Assembly: GCA_963795195.1 (NCBI GenBank)
Contig: CAWCGU010000006.1
Coordinates: 558,001 to 622,000, forward strand
Direction of reading: 5' to 3'
DNA: 64,000 nucleotides
Origin: CAWCGU01 sp963795195
GTDB taxonomy: Bacteria; Actinomycetota; Thermoleophilia; Solirubrobacterales; 70-9
In this document: positions 10,313 to 19,043 of the stretch, piece by piece
Numbering within the stretch: the stretch's first letter is position 1
Layout of the letters: every line of letters starts with the position of its first letter
The notes under the pieces: generated by a model
The model's database searches: none
Told to the model about the DNA's origin: nothing
Seen by the model: only the letters and a program-made list of their open reading frames with translations
Program-made: the position numbers and the translations under genes

Positions 10313-11668
10313 ATGAGTTCGAACGGCAAAAACAACGACGTGACGATCGCCGTCGTCGGCGACGGTTTCGGCGCCCTGATGGTCTACACGACGGCCATCT
10401 ACCTCGGCTTCCGCCCGGATCAAATCGGGATCTTCGGCGAGAGCACGAACCCGGTCGGCACCTACCAGCAGTTCGCCTGGAACCTCGGACAGACGGTCCT
10501 GCGCTCCGAGGCGGAGTCGCACTTTCTGCCGGCTGACTGGCCGACGTTCTCCCAGCTCGATGCGTACGCGCGCAAAGACCCCTCCCCCCTACTTCGCTCG
10601 GTAGGGCGAAAGTTCAATCCGGGCGTGCCCGAGATCCTCAGCGAAGCCTCGGTCGTCGCGCACTCGCTCGGATACGAGAGCCGCGTGCTCGGCGGGGTGC
10701 GCGTGGGCTGGGTCACCCGCGAGAGTGGACCCCCGCCGCACTTCTCCATCTACGACGAGCAGGCGCAGCTTCTGGGCCGCGCCAAGCACGTGATGCTGGC
10801 CATCGGCCACGGCCCGCTCGCATTTCCGGGTGTCTACGGGAAGGCGCGCGAGGATCCGGCGACGGCTGATCGGATCGTTCAGGCCTATGAGCCGAAGAGC
10901 TACTTCTCCGGCGGTCGCTACATCGTCGTCGGCTCCGGCATCGCCTCCGTCAACGAGTGGGCGAACATCATCGACGCCGGCGCCCAGTGCATTGCTCTGC
11001 AGCGAAACCCAACCCCCGACGAGCAGGACCTGAACGTCCCGCGCTGCCTCTTCGACGGCAGCGGCATCGACGCCTTCCAGGGGCTCGAGTTCGACACCCG
11101 TATCGACTTCCTTGGCCGCGCCCTGCGCGGCACCGCGCCGCAACGGCGAGGCTGGGCGGAGCGCGTCAAGCGGGCCAAGGCCGAGGGTCGCTTCGAGGAG
11201 GTCTTCGGAAACGTCGCCACAATCGACCCTGGACCGGCCGGATTGAAGGTCAGCATCGACGTGCTGAACGGCACCAACACCGGCCCGCTGGAGATCACCG
11301 GGATCACCTGCGGCACCGGCTTCAACAAGTCGGCGCTGACCCTGCCCGTGCTGCGGCGCCTGGTTCAGACCTACGACGTTCCGGTGCACCGCGAGCGGAT
11401 CCGCCTGAAGACCAACTGCGGCGTGCCGCCGCTCGACCGCGAGGATTCGCGCCTCGCGATGATGGGGATCAATGCCAACACCGTTGTCCCCAACGGGGAC
11501 ACGATCGCCGGGCTCAAGTACATCGCGCGCCGCTTCGTGGGCGATTGCGTGCGCGCCGAGCAGCCGAAGCTGCGCCGCTTTCCGTCGCGGATGGCGATGC
11601 AACTCGGCCTCGCGCGCAAGACCGTGCGGGCGCTGAAGCAGATTCAGAAGACGGAGCAGCTCAGCTAG
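10313..11668 (+). CDS. Flavoprotein-monooxygenase-like NAD(P)/FAD-binding protein
   Basis: A 451-residue protein with two Rossmann-type nucleotide motifs: VVGDGFGA near the N-terminus (a GxGxxA variant) and YIVVGSGIASVNEWAN at mid-protein, plus the ATGF-like CGTGFNKSAL near residue 340. The layout resembles flavin-containing monooxygenase or thioredoxin-reductase-like folds, but conservation is weak, so it may be a divergent oxidoreductase or a redox-sensing relative. The ATG at 10313 was chosen 19 bp after the antiporter stop; a TTG at 10271 would overlap the antiporter. Its stop abuts the next ATG. Co-transcription with an antiporter and FHA proteins is not a context I recognise. Confidence 0.72.
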   Translation: MSSNGKNNDVTIAVVGDGFGALMVYTTAIYLGFRPDQIGIFGESTNPVGTYQQFAWNLGQTVLRSEAESHFLPADWPTFSQLDAYARKDPSPLLRSVGRKFNPGVPEILSEASVVAHSLGYESRVLGGVRVGWVTRESGPPPHFSIYDEQAQLLGRAKHVMLAIGHGPLAFPGVYGKAREDPATADRIVQAYEPKSYFSGGRYIVVGSGIASVNEWANIIDAGAQCIALQRNPTPDEQDLNVPRCLFDGSGIDAFQGLEFDTRIDFLGRALRGTAPQRRGWAERVKRAKAEGRFEEVFGNVATIDPGPAGLKVSIDVLNGTNTGPLEITGITCGTGFNKSALTLPVLRRLVQTYDVPVHRERIRLKTNCGVPPLDREDSRLAMMGINANTVVPNGDTIAGLKYIARRFVGDCVRAEQPKLRRFPSRMAMQLGLARKTVRALKQIQKTEQLS

Positions 11669-12241
11669 ATGTGCCCGACGCCCCTGGGAAGGGTCCAAAC
11701 ACGCGTCGCGATCCTCACCGGACCCGCGATTCTCGGCGTGATCCTCTCCCTGGTCACGGGGCGACCGGACTGGATCGTGCTGATCGGCGTCTACCTCCTG
11801 ATGGGCGTGGCACTGGATTCAGCCGTCTATTCCTGGGTGCTTCGCTATCAGCCGCCCTGGATGACAGGGGTACTGGCGATCGTCGAGTACGGCTTGCTGC
11901 TGATCCTCGCCAACGTGCTCGAGCTGGATCTGACGATTCCCGAGGCGACGATCTTCTACTGGGTCTCGTGGTTGATGGCGGCCAGCACGAAGATCGTCAT
12001 CCTGCCGATCCTCTCCCTCACCTACCTGGAGTCGTCAACCGAGTTCCGGCATGCCTCCTGGTCGATCCCGCCCGCGCAGGCATCGGTGCCGGTCGTCGCC
12101 GCGCAGTCTGACCTCGCGCTTGCGCCTGCCGGCGTCGTCGCCCAGGCTTCGGGCGTGCACCAGGTGCCGCAGGGGCTGGAGCTCAAGCCGAGCCTGTCTG
12201 GAGTTCACGAACTGCCCCCCGAGCTCACCGGAGGTGGATGA
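11669..12241 (+). CDS. Small polytopic membrane protein of the FHA operon
   Basis: 190 residues. The first 120 contain four hydrophobic segments (about 15-33, 35-60, 68-88, 95-115) with PPWMTGVLAIVEYGLLLILA between helices. The remaining 70 residues are a hydrophilic Pro/Ala/Val-rich tail ending ELPPELTGGG. I do not recognise the family. It starts directly after the flavoprotein stop and ends directly before the GTG of the first FHA gene, so translation is probably coupled. The long soluble tail could be a kinase substrate and docking site for the FHA proteins; that is inference. Confidence 0.7.
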   Translation: MCPTPLGRVQTRVAILTGPAILGVILSLVTGRPDWIVLIGVYLLMGVALDSAVYSWVLRYQPPWMTGVLAIVEYGLLLILANVLELDLTIPEATIFYWVSWLMAASTKIVILPILSLTYLESSTEFRHASWSIPPAQASVPVVAAQSDLALAPAGVVAQASGVHQVPQGLELKPSLSGVHELPPELTGGG

Positions 12242-12913
12242 GTGTCCGGTTTGATCGTCGAGATAATCGAAGGCGCTGGAGCCGGCCAGCAGCTGCAGCT
12301 GGATCCCGCGCTCGAGGTGGGACGAGAGGTCCCCGGTGGCCTCTCGCTGGACGACGCTCAGGTTTCCCGCCACCACGCACGCTTCAGCGTCTCCGCTGAC
12401 ACCGCCCAGGTCGAAGACCTCGGCTCGACCAACGGCACCTACGTGAACGACCAGAAGATCGACGCGCCCAGAACTCTCGTACCCGGGGACAAGGTCAGGA
12501 TCGGAACCACAATCTTCGAGCTGCGCAGCCCTGAACAGGTGGCCCGGCAGGCCTCCGCCGTGATCCCGATGCCGCAGCTGACCGCGGTCCAGACGGTGTT
12601 GCAGCCGGTGCCGGAGAGGGAGCTCTCCGGGGTCATCGAGGCCCCCCAGATCCCCGCGCTGCGCCGGGCTGAAACGCCCGCCGCGTACGTCCCGCCCGTC
12701 GTCGGTGGCGGCACCCCGGCGTCGGCGGCGGAGGCGGCGACGGAGGCTCCGGTGGCGGCAAAGAAGGGCGATGGTCCCGCCGAGGCCTACAACGCTCCGC
12801 AGATCGAGGGCCTGGTCGACGCCCGGGTCAAGCGCCAGACCAACGTGGCCGCGTTCGCCCTACTCGCGATCATCGCCATCGCCATCATCATTTACTTCGG
12901 CGCCATTAGATGA
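12242..12913 (+). CDS. Tail-anchored FHA-domain protein 1
   Basis: 223 residues. An FHA domain occupies about residues 5-95 with the phosphothreonine-binding signature intact: GR at 27-28, SRHH at 42-45 and TNGTYVN at 63-69. A Pro/Ala-rich linker leads to a single hydrophobic helix at the extreme C-terminus (about 203-221), so the FHA domain faces the cytoplasm on a tail anchor. FHA domains read phosphothreonines made by Hanks-type kinases, three of which are encoded within 9 kb. GTG at 12242 is preceded by GGAGG about 8 nt upstream. Confidence 0.88.
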   Translation: MSGLIVEIIEGAGAGQQLQLDPALEVGREVPGGLSLDDAQVSRHHARFSVSADTAQVEDLGSTNGTYVNDQKIDAPRTLVPGDKVRIGTTIFELRSPEQVARQASAVIPMPQLTAVQTVLQPVPERELSGVIEAPQIPALRRAETPAAYVPPVVGGGTPASAAEAATEAPVAAKKGDGPAEAYNAPQIEGLVDARVKRQTNVAAFALLAIIAIAIIIYFGAIR

Positions 12914-13437
12914 GCGAGCCGTACTTTCAAGAGACCACACCGGTCCCCGGCCGCCGCCACGAGATCCGCGACGGACTCACGGTCGGTCGCACCGGCACCG
13001 ACATCGAGGTCGTCGATCCTCAGGTCTCCCGCGAGCACCTGAAGATCCACGTCGACGGCTCCAGCGTCAGCGTCGAGGATCTCGGCTCGCGCAACGGCTC
13101 ATTCGTCAACGAGGTCGCTCTGTCAGGGTCAACCCAGCTGAGCGAGGGCGACAACCTCCGCATGGGCGACACGATCTGGCGCTTTTACGCGGGCCAGGAG
13201 TCCGGTGTCACGATGCTGGCGCCGAGCGGTGACGTCCCCGCGCCCGACCCGTCGCCGAGCGGAGTCCGGGCCTTTGTCCTTCCCGATCCGGTCGCGCCGC
13301 CGGATTTCAGCACCCCAGGTCGCAAATCGAGGCGCAAGCGCGGCTCCGCCGCGCGCAGGCTGGGGGCGACCATCTACTCCTACGGAGTCGTCATCGCCAC
13401 CGCCGCGGCCGTCGCCATCTACCTGTCTGAGCGTTAA
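12910..13437 (+). CDS. Tail-anchored FHA-domain protein 2
   Basis: 175 residues with the same plan as its neighbour: an FHA domain (about 15-100) with GR at 26-27, SREH at 40-43 and SRNGSFVN at 60-67, then a basic linker (RKSRRKRGSAARR) and a C-terminal membrane helix. It overlaps the first FHA gene by 4 bp (ATGA), so both should be made in fixed ratio and could pair in the membrane. In TNGT the usual Thr after NG is Ser here, a tolerated change. It converges on the kinase STPK2 with 9 bp between stops. Confidence 0.87.
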   Translation: MSEPYFQETTPVPGRRHEIRDGLTVGRTGTDIEVVDPQVSREHLKIHVDGSSVSVEDLGSRNGSFVNEVALSGSTQLSEGDNLRMGDTIWRFYAGQESGVTMLAPSGDVPAPDPSPSGVRAFVLPDPVAPPDFSTPGRKSRRKRGSAARRLGATIYSYGVVIATAAAVAIYLSER

Positions 13438-13446
13438 CGCCGGTTG

Positions 13447-14289
13447 CTAGCGCGTGTCGCCTGCGGCGACCCGCAGCATGCGCGCGTAGATGACCGGCGT
13501 CTGGGGCCGGTTCGCCGGATCCTTCTCCAGAGCCTTGAGCATCGTCCAGCTGAGCTCGTCGCCGAGGTCGCTGCGAGTGGCGGCGGGATTGGGGGGCGGG
13601 TCCTGGAGGTGCGCCCAGAGCGCCTGCATGCCCTTGCGGTCGCCAAACGGTGGCGAGCCGGTGAGGCATTCGTGGACGACGCATCCCAGCGAGTAGACGT
13701 CGGTCGCCGGGCCGATCTCCTCGCCGCGAATCTGCTCCGGCGCCATGTAGTCGAGAGAGCCGACCGCCTGACCCGGTCGCGTCAGCACGCTGGCATCGCG
13801 CTGCTTTGCGAGGCCAAAGTCGTTGATGTGAGCGACGCCCTCCGCGTCCAGCATGATGTTCCCCGGCTTGATGTCGCGGTGCGTGATCTCGAGCGCATGC
13901 ACCGCCTCCAGGCCCGCGGCGGCGTCGGCGCAGATCCGCACGGTCTCAGGGACCGAGAGCTGCCCGCGTTCCTCCAGTACGTCGTCCAGCGATCCCCCGG
14001 AAATGAACTCCTGGACGATGTATGGAACCCCCCCGTGTTCGCCCTGGTCTGAGATCGCCACCACGTTCGGGTGGCGAAGCTGGCTTGCGGCGCGAGCCTC
14101 GCGCTCAAAGCGGCGCCTGAATCGCTCGTCGCTGAGCAGGTTGGAGCGGATCAGCTTCAGGGCGAACTCGCCCCCACCCCCGTCGCGGGCCCTGTAGACG
14201 AGGCCCATTCCTCCCTCGCCGAGCAGCGAATCGATCTCATACGGACCAACCCGGTCGCCCCTCTTCAGCTCCTCAGCAGCGGTTCCCAC
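13447..14289 (-). CDS. Soluble Hanks-type Ser/Thr kinase (STPK2)
   Basis: About 280 residues: an isolated kinase domain without membrane helix or sensor. Visible are GEGGMGLVY, catalytic Lys45 in FALKLI, HRDIKPGN with Asp139, NDFGLAKQ and MAPEQ. The start was moved to GTG 14289, because a reading from 14391 runs through the divergent kinase gene and its first 34 residues look non-coding. A -10-like TACCTT ends 8 nt before this GTG. Its lack of a membrane anchor suggests it phosphorylates soluble or membrane-proximal targets; the adjacent FHA pair are natural candidates to read its products. Confidence 0.85.
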   Translation of the reverse strand: MGTAAEELKRGDRVGPYEIDSLLGEGGMGLVYRARDGGGGEFALKLIRSNLLSDERFRRRFEREARAASQLRHPNVVAISDQGEHGGVPYIVQEFISGGSLDDVLEERGQLSVPETVRICADAAAGLEAVHALEITHRDIKPGNIMLDAEGVAHINDFGLAKQRDASVLTRPGQAVGSLDYMAPEQIRGEEIGPATDVYSLGCVVHECLTGSPPFGDRKGMQALWAHLQDPPPNPAATRSDLGDELSWTMLKALEKDPANRPQTPVIYARMLRVAAGDTR

Positions 14290-14297
14290 ACCTGCGC

Positions 14298-14307
14298 AAG
14301 GTATAAG
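14298..14307. promoter_or_regulatory. Overlapping divergent -10 elements between two kinase genes
   Basis: AAGGTATAAG holds TATAAG on the plus strand (14302-14307, 7 nt before ATG 14315) and TACCTT on the minus strand (14303-14298, 8 nt before GTG 14289), overlapping at the TA. The start codons are only 25 bp apart. The geometry repeats the antiporter pair at 7278-7287. Confidence 0.5.
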
Positions 14308-14314
14308 ACCGGGG

Positions 14315-15874
14315 ATGAGTGAGCTTGGAATCGGCGAAGAGTTCGCCGGCCACCGCATTGAGGGCGTGGCCGGTCGTGGCGGCATGGGCATCGTTTACAA
14401 GGCGCTGGACATGCGTCTGAAGCGGCTCGTGGCCATGAAGGTCATCGCGCCGGAACTCGCCCAGGACGCCGAGTTTCGCGAGCGCTTCGAGCGCGAGTCC
14501 CAGCTGGCCGCCTCGCTGGACCATATGAATGTGATCCCGATCCACCATGCCGGCGAGGAGAGCGGAACGCTCTTCATCACGATGCGCTATGTCCGAGGGA
14601 CCGACCTCTCGGCGATGATCGCCCGCGACGGACGGGTCGACCCCGAGCGGGTGGTGAAAATGCTCTACGGGATCGCCGGGGCGCTTGACGCGGCCCACAG
14701 CGAGGGGCTGATCCACCGCGATGTCAAGCCGGCCAACATCCTGATCGAGAAGCACGAGGGCCGCGACCACGTCTACCTGACCGACTTCGGGCTGACCAAG
14801 CAGACGGGGTCGAGCGGGCCAACCCGCACGGGCTTCGCCGTCGGGACCTTCGACTACATGGCACCCGAGCAATTCCTGGCCCAGCCGATCGACGCCCGCG
14901 CCGACGTCTACGCCCTCGGTTGCGTGCTCTTCGAGGCGCTGACCGGCCGCGTGCCGTTCCCCAGACCAGGCGATGCGGCGCGTATGTACGCCCACATTCA
15001 GGAAGAGCCGCCGCGGCTTAGTGCGACGGCAGCCGGCCTGCCTGCGGCCTTCGACGTCGTCGTCGCCAAGGCGCTCGCCAAGGAGCCGGCGGATCGCTAC
15101 GCAAGCGCCGGAGATCTCGCGGCAGCCGCAGGCGACGCCGCGGGGGGCGTGCAGCCCGAGACAGTGGTCACTCGCCCGCCTTCGACCCCGGCGGTCCCGG
15201 TGACCTCGACACCGCAGCCGACATCACCCCCGGCGTCTCCCCCTTCGCCCTCCGCTCCACCTGCGCAACCCGCGCCCACTCCTCCAGCCCCCTCGAACGC
15301 GACGCGGGCGAGCACTCCCATCCCGGTCCCGGCGCCGGTCCCGGCGCCGGCGGTTCCCTCGGCCACGCCGGCCGCCCCCAAGCGTTCCGGCGGCGGACCG
15401 AGCCGCGGGCTGATCATCGGAGGCGGCGTCGCCGCAGCGATCATCGTGATCTTGATCATTGCGCTGACGATGGGCGGTGGCGAGTCGGGGCCGGACACGA
15501 CGACGCCAGACGGCGCCATGACCGCTTTCCTCGCGGACCTCGCCGACGGCGACGGCGGCGCCGCGTGCGAGCTGATGACGCCCGAGGCTCGCCAGCAGGC
15601 GACCGACGCACCCGGAGTCGATTGCGCGGCGACCGTGCTGGCGTTCTCCGGTGCCGACGACGGGGACAAGTCGGAAACGATCCGGGGCGCTTCCTTCGTG
15701 ATCTCCCCCAACGGCGATACCGCCGCCGGCTACATCGACCTGCCGGACCCGCAGCAGGCGACGCTTGGGACCGCAGGCACCCGCCAGATCTCCGTCAGCC
15801 TGACCAGGTCGGGCGAGCAATGGCTGATCTCAGACTTCTCCGGGTTCTGCCGGGCGAATAACGCGTTCTGTTAG
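14315..15874 (+). CDS. Transmembrane Hanks-type Ser/Thr kinase with extracytoplasmic domain (STPK3)
   Basis: 519 residues. Kinase domain about 12-275 with GRGGMGIVY, Lys42, HRDVKPAN (Asp136), TDFGLTKQ and MAPEQ. A linker of roughly 80 Pro/Ala/Ser-rich residues leads to one membrane helix (about 365-388), then an extracytoplasmic domain of about 120 residues with four Cys (two near the end, FCRANNAFC). That last domain looks like the small alpha+beta SnoaL/DUF4878-type sensors of actinobacterial kinases rather than PASTA. It is a paralogue of STPK1 with identical spacing of catalytic residues. It lies divergent to STPK2 and upstream of the DUF2993 gene. Confidence 0.88.
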   Translation: MSELGIGEEFAGHRIEGVAGRGGMGIVYKALDMRLKRLVAMKVIAPELAQDAEFRERFERESQLAASLDHMNVIPIHHAGEESGTLFITMRYVRGTDLSAMIARDGRVDPERVVKMLYGIAGALDAAHSEGLIHRDVKPANILIEKHEGRDHVYLTDFGLTKQTGSSGPTRTGFAVGTFDYMAPEQFLAQPIDARADVYALGCVLFEALTGRVPFPRPGDAARMYAHIQEEPPRLSATAAGLPAAFDVVVAKALAKEPADRYASAGDLAAAAGDAAGGVQPETVVTRPPSTPAVPVTSTPQPTSPPASPPSPSAPPAQPAPTPPAPSNATRASTPIPVPAPVPAPAVPSATPAAPKRSGGGPSRGLIIGGGVAAAIIVILIIALTMGGGESGPDTTTPDGAMTAFLADLADGDGGAACELMTPEARQQATDAPGVDCAATVLAFSGADDGDKSETIRGASFVISPNGDTAAGYIDLPDPQQATLGTAGTRQISVSLTRSGEQWLISDFSGFCRANNAFC

Positions 15875-15931
15875 CGCCGGGGTGGCGCCGGCGTCACACA
15901 CCGAGACCCGCGGTCGTGCAAGGCTGCCGGT

Positions 15932-16543
15932 GTGAAGTGGGCGCTGATCGTCGCGGCCGGGGTAATAGTCGGATTGCTCGTGGCCGGCCAGTTCATCATC
16001 CAGGGGATCGCCGAGAGCGAGATCGAGTCACGGCTGACCGAGGGTGGCGGCACGGCCGAGGCCGAGGTCTCCGGCTTCCCGGCGGTGCGGCTGCTGTTCA
16101 GCGACGGAAAGCACGTCGGAGTCGAGGCGAGGGACCTCAACCTCGAGCTGATCGAGGACGACGATGTCTTCTCGACGCTGGACGGCTTCGAGGCCGTTGA
16201 CATCAAGGTCGAGGACTCGCAGGTCGGCCCGATGGCGATCTCCAGCTTCTCGCTGACTCGCAACGGCGACGGCCCCTACCACCTCGTCTCCGACTCAACC
16301 ACCACCGGATCCGAGCTGGTCCAGTTCGGCGCCGAGGCGATGGGCCTGCCGGGCGCCGACATTCTCGGAGCGATCACCGGCGCGATCGACGATGTTGCAG
16401 GCGAAGTGCCGGTCGAGCTCGACATGCAGCTCGCGTCCAATGACGGGCAAATCGAAGTCGTTTCCGGCGGGGGGACCGTCGCCGGCTATCCGACGGGCCC
16501 GCTCGCCGAGATCGTCGTCGGCGCCATAGTCGCCCAGCTCTAG
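15932..16543 (+). CDS. DUF2993 (LmeA-like) exported protein
   Basis: 203 residues starting with an uncleaved signal anchor (MKWALIVAAGVIVGLLVAG), then a beta-rich DUF2993 domain. The typical opening is seen: the segment EIESRLTEGGG followed by VSGFPAVRLLFSDGKHVGVEA. Mycobacterial LmeA of this family acts in the maturation of phosphatidylinositol mannosides in the periplasm; lipid binding or transfer is plausible here, but the organism may lack those lipids. GTG at 15932 is the first in-frame start, 57 bp after the kinase. It could be read through from STPK3. Confidence 0.78.
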   Translation: MKWALIVAAGVIVGLLVAGQFIIQGIAESEIESRLTEGGGTAEAEVSGFPAVRLLFSDGKHVGVEARDLNLELIEDDDVFSTLDGFEAVDIKVEDSQVGPMAISSFSLTRNGDGPYHLVSDSTTTGSELVQFGAEAMGLPGADILGAITGAIDDVAGEVPVELDMQLASNDGQIEVVSGGGTVAGYPTGPLAEIVVGAIVAQL

Positions 16544-16597
16544 TCGCCCAGCCCCAGTCGCGCAGCCCCGGCGGTTGGCGAGGCGAGGGCTCGCGCC

Positions 16598-18992
16598 CTA
16601 CTTTGCCGCGGCGATCTCCGGCAGCTCGTCCTCGGACTCCATGCCGAGCTTGGGCAGGAAGCGGCCCAGCCATTTCGGCAGGTACCAGTTGGCCTTGCCC
16701 ATCAGCACCATTGCCGCGGGCACAAGCAAGCAGCGCACGATCGTCGCGTCGACCGCAATCGCGACCGACATCCCGAGCCCGAACTGCTTGACGACGGGGT
16801 CACCGTTGAAGATGAAGCTGCCAAACACGAAGACCATGATCAGGGCCGCCGAGGTGATCACCCTGGCGCTGGCCGTCAGGCCCTCGATGACCGCCTCGGT
16901 GTTGTCCTTGGTCTTCAGCCAGGCCTCGCCGATGCGCGACACCAGAAACACCTGGTAATCCATCGAGAGCCCGAACAGAATCGCGAACATCAGCAGCGGC
17001 ACGTAGCTGACGACGGGCGCCTCGTGATCGAGCCCGATCAGATGGAGCAGGAAGCCGTCCTCGAAAACGAGTGTGAGCACGCCGTAGGCGGCGGCGACGG
17101 AAAGCAGGTTCATCAGCGCTGCTGTGCCGGGTACGACGAGGGAGCGGAAGGCGACCATCAGCAAAAGGAAGGCGAGCACAACGACGACGCCGATCACCAA
17201 GGGCAGCTTTTCGGAGATCTCGTCGGCGAGATCCATGTAGCCGGCGGTCGACCCGCCGACGTGCGAGTCCACGCCGCTGCCCTCGTTCGCATCGGGAATC
17301 ACGGTGCCGCGAAGTTCGTTGATGAGATCAACGGTGCGCTGATTCGACGGTGCGCTCTTGGAGATGACCGTGAAGACGGCCGCATCGCCCTTGCCGTCGA
17401 CCTTGGCCATGGATACGGACTTGACGTCGTCCTGCTTGGCGATCTGGTTCTCGAGGTGGACGAGGCGGGGGTCCGAAGCGGTCGACTTGAGGTAGTTCTC
17501 CTGCTGGTCCTGCTGGTCCTGCTGCTTTTGACTGGGACCCTGTTCGTCCGCCTGCTGCTCGGCCTGCTGCTGCGCCTGATCGGCGGGCACACCCTGGGCC
17601 TCGAGGCTCTCGGTCGTCTGCTCGACCGCCTGCTGCTGCTGCTGCTCAGCCTGCTGCTGCTGCTTCTCGAAATCGTTGAGCTTTTTCTGGTTGTTGTGTG
17701 CCTTGGGATCAAGCGTCGAAGCCACGAGCATCGGCCCGTTGACGCCGGGGCCGAACCCTTCGGTGAGCAGGTCGTAGGCCTGACGCTCCTGGGTCGACGT
17801 CGGCATCTGGCTGTCGTCCTCCTGCCCGAGCGTCATCCCAAACAACGGAATCGCAAGCGCGGCAAGCACAGCCAGCGAAGCAATCATCGCCGGCCAGGGT
17901 CGCTTGGCGACACCGCCCGACCAGCGTGCCCAGCCGCGGGGGCGTTCGTCGGCGTGCGGGTGGCGGTTGAGCACCGCGAGCGACTCGATCCGCGGCCCGA
18001 GCATCGTCAGCAGGGCCGGCAGCAGGGTGATCGCGATCGCAACCGCGACGAGCACGGCGACGGCCGAGACGAACCCGAGTGCGGTGATCAGCGGGATGCC
18101 CGCGACCGAGAGCGAGCAGAGCGCGATCACGACCGTCCCACCGGCGAAGGCGACGGCGCTGCCCGAGGTGGCACAGGCTCTGGATGCGGCCTCCGCCGGC
18201 TCGAGGCCATCCGCCAGGCGCTGGCGGTGGCGGGTGACGATGAAGAGCGCGTAGTCGATCCCGACGCCGAGGCCGATCATCGTCGCCAGCGTCGGGGCGA
18301 CGCTCGGTACCTCCATCACGTGGGAGAGCAGGTCGATCAGGCTGAGCGTCGTCATGACGCCGACGATTGCGGTCGCGATCGGTATCGCCATCGCCGTGAC
18401 GGTGCCGAAGGTGAGCAGCAGGATCGCGATCGCGGCGAGGACCCCGATCAACTCGCTCGAGTGCGTGCTCGGGGTCGAAACTTCCTGGCCGAGGTAGCCG
18501 CCGGCCGCGACGTCGAGTCCCGCGTCGCGGGCGGGATCGGCGGCATCGATGACCTCGTTCGCCTCGTCCTCGTCCAGATCGGCGGGGCCGAGCGTCAAGG
18601 TCAAGCGATACGTAGCCGATCTTCTTGTCCTTACTGAGTGCATCCGCGCCGGCTTCGGAGAGTGGGCTGACAGCGCTGCGAACGTAAGGCGACTTCTTCA
18701 GCGAGCTGACAGTGGCCTTGACCGCCTTGCGGTTCGCGCCCTTGTTCAGCGTCCCGCTCGTCGTCTTGATGACGATGGGATTCGTGCCGTTGGCCTGTTT
18801 GGGCAGGCTTTCGTTGAGGATGTCGGTGGCCGCAGTCGAGTCCGTGCCCGGCAGTGTCAGGTTGTCGGAGCTGGCCGTGCCGGCGACTCGGCCGGCGATG
18901 ACCGTGCCGACCAGGATGATCACCCAGACAGCAAGCACGACCCGGTGGTGTGCGCCGCAGAAATGGCCGAGCCGATAGAGCAGGCGGCTCAT
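16598..18992 (-). CDS. MmpL/RND-family lipid or drug transporter, frameshifted
   Basis: An MMPL protein of about 797 residues split over two frames. Residues 1-130 (from ATG 18992, with YRLGHFCGAHHRVVLAVWVI) are in one frame and the rest in another. The break lies at 18602-18606, where the coding strand reads TCGCTTGACC and one T is extra; removing it joins KIGYVSL to TLTLGPADLDEDEAN. Expected parts follow: a six-helix block with GVGIDYALFIVTRHR, a large loop, and a second block with FGLSMDYQVFLVSRIGEAW. MMPL proteins export lipids or hydrophobic compounds using proton motive force. The second extracytoplasmic loop carries an unusual Gln-rich segment (17485-17690). Either a sequence error or a recent loss of function. 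Confidence 0.83.
17485..17690 (-). repeat. Gln-codon-rich low-complexity segment inside MmpL
   Basis: CAG/CAA-rich stretch encoding about 65 residues with roughly 28 Gln plus Asp/Glu/Lys, in heptad-like runs such as KQQQQAEQQQQQAVEQ. It is predicted to form a coiled coil in the second extracytoplasmic loop. The plus strand shows it as a CTG-rich tract. Confidence 0.75.
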
Positions 18993-19043
18993 CCGCTCCC
19001 CCTTGCGTCAATCTCACGACGGGCTTTCGCAGCCCACCGCGTG

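Noticed and set aside
17500..17690. CTG/CAG tract as a microsatellite
   Set aside because: It encodes a varied Gln-rich sequence within an open frame with mixed CAG and CAA codons, not a pure repeat.
17024..18637. 537-residue plus-strand open frame with Leu-rich runs
   Set aside because: It lies fully antisense to MmpL; the Leu runs are the complement of the Gln-rich coding segment.
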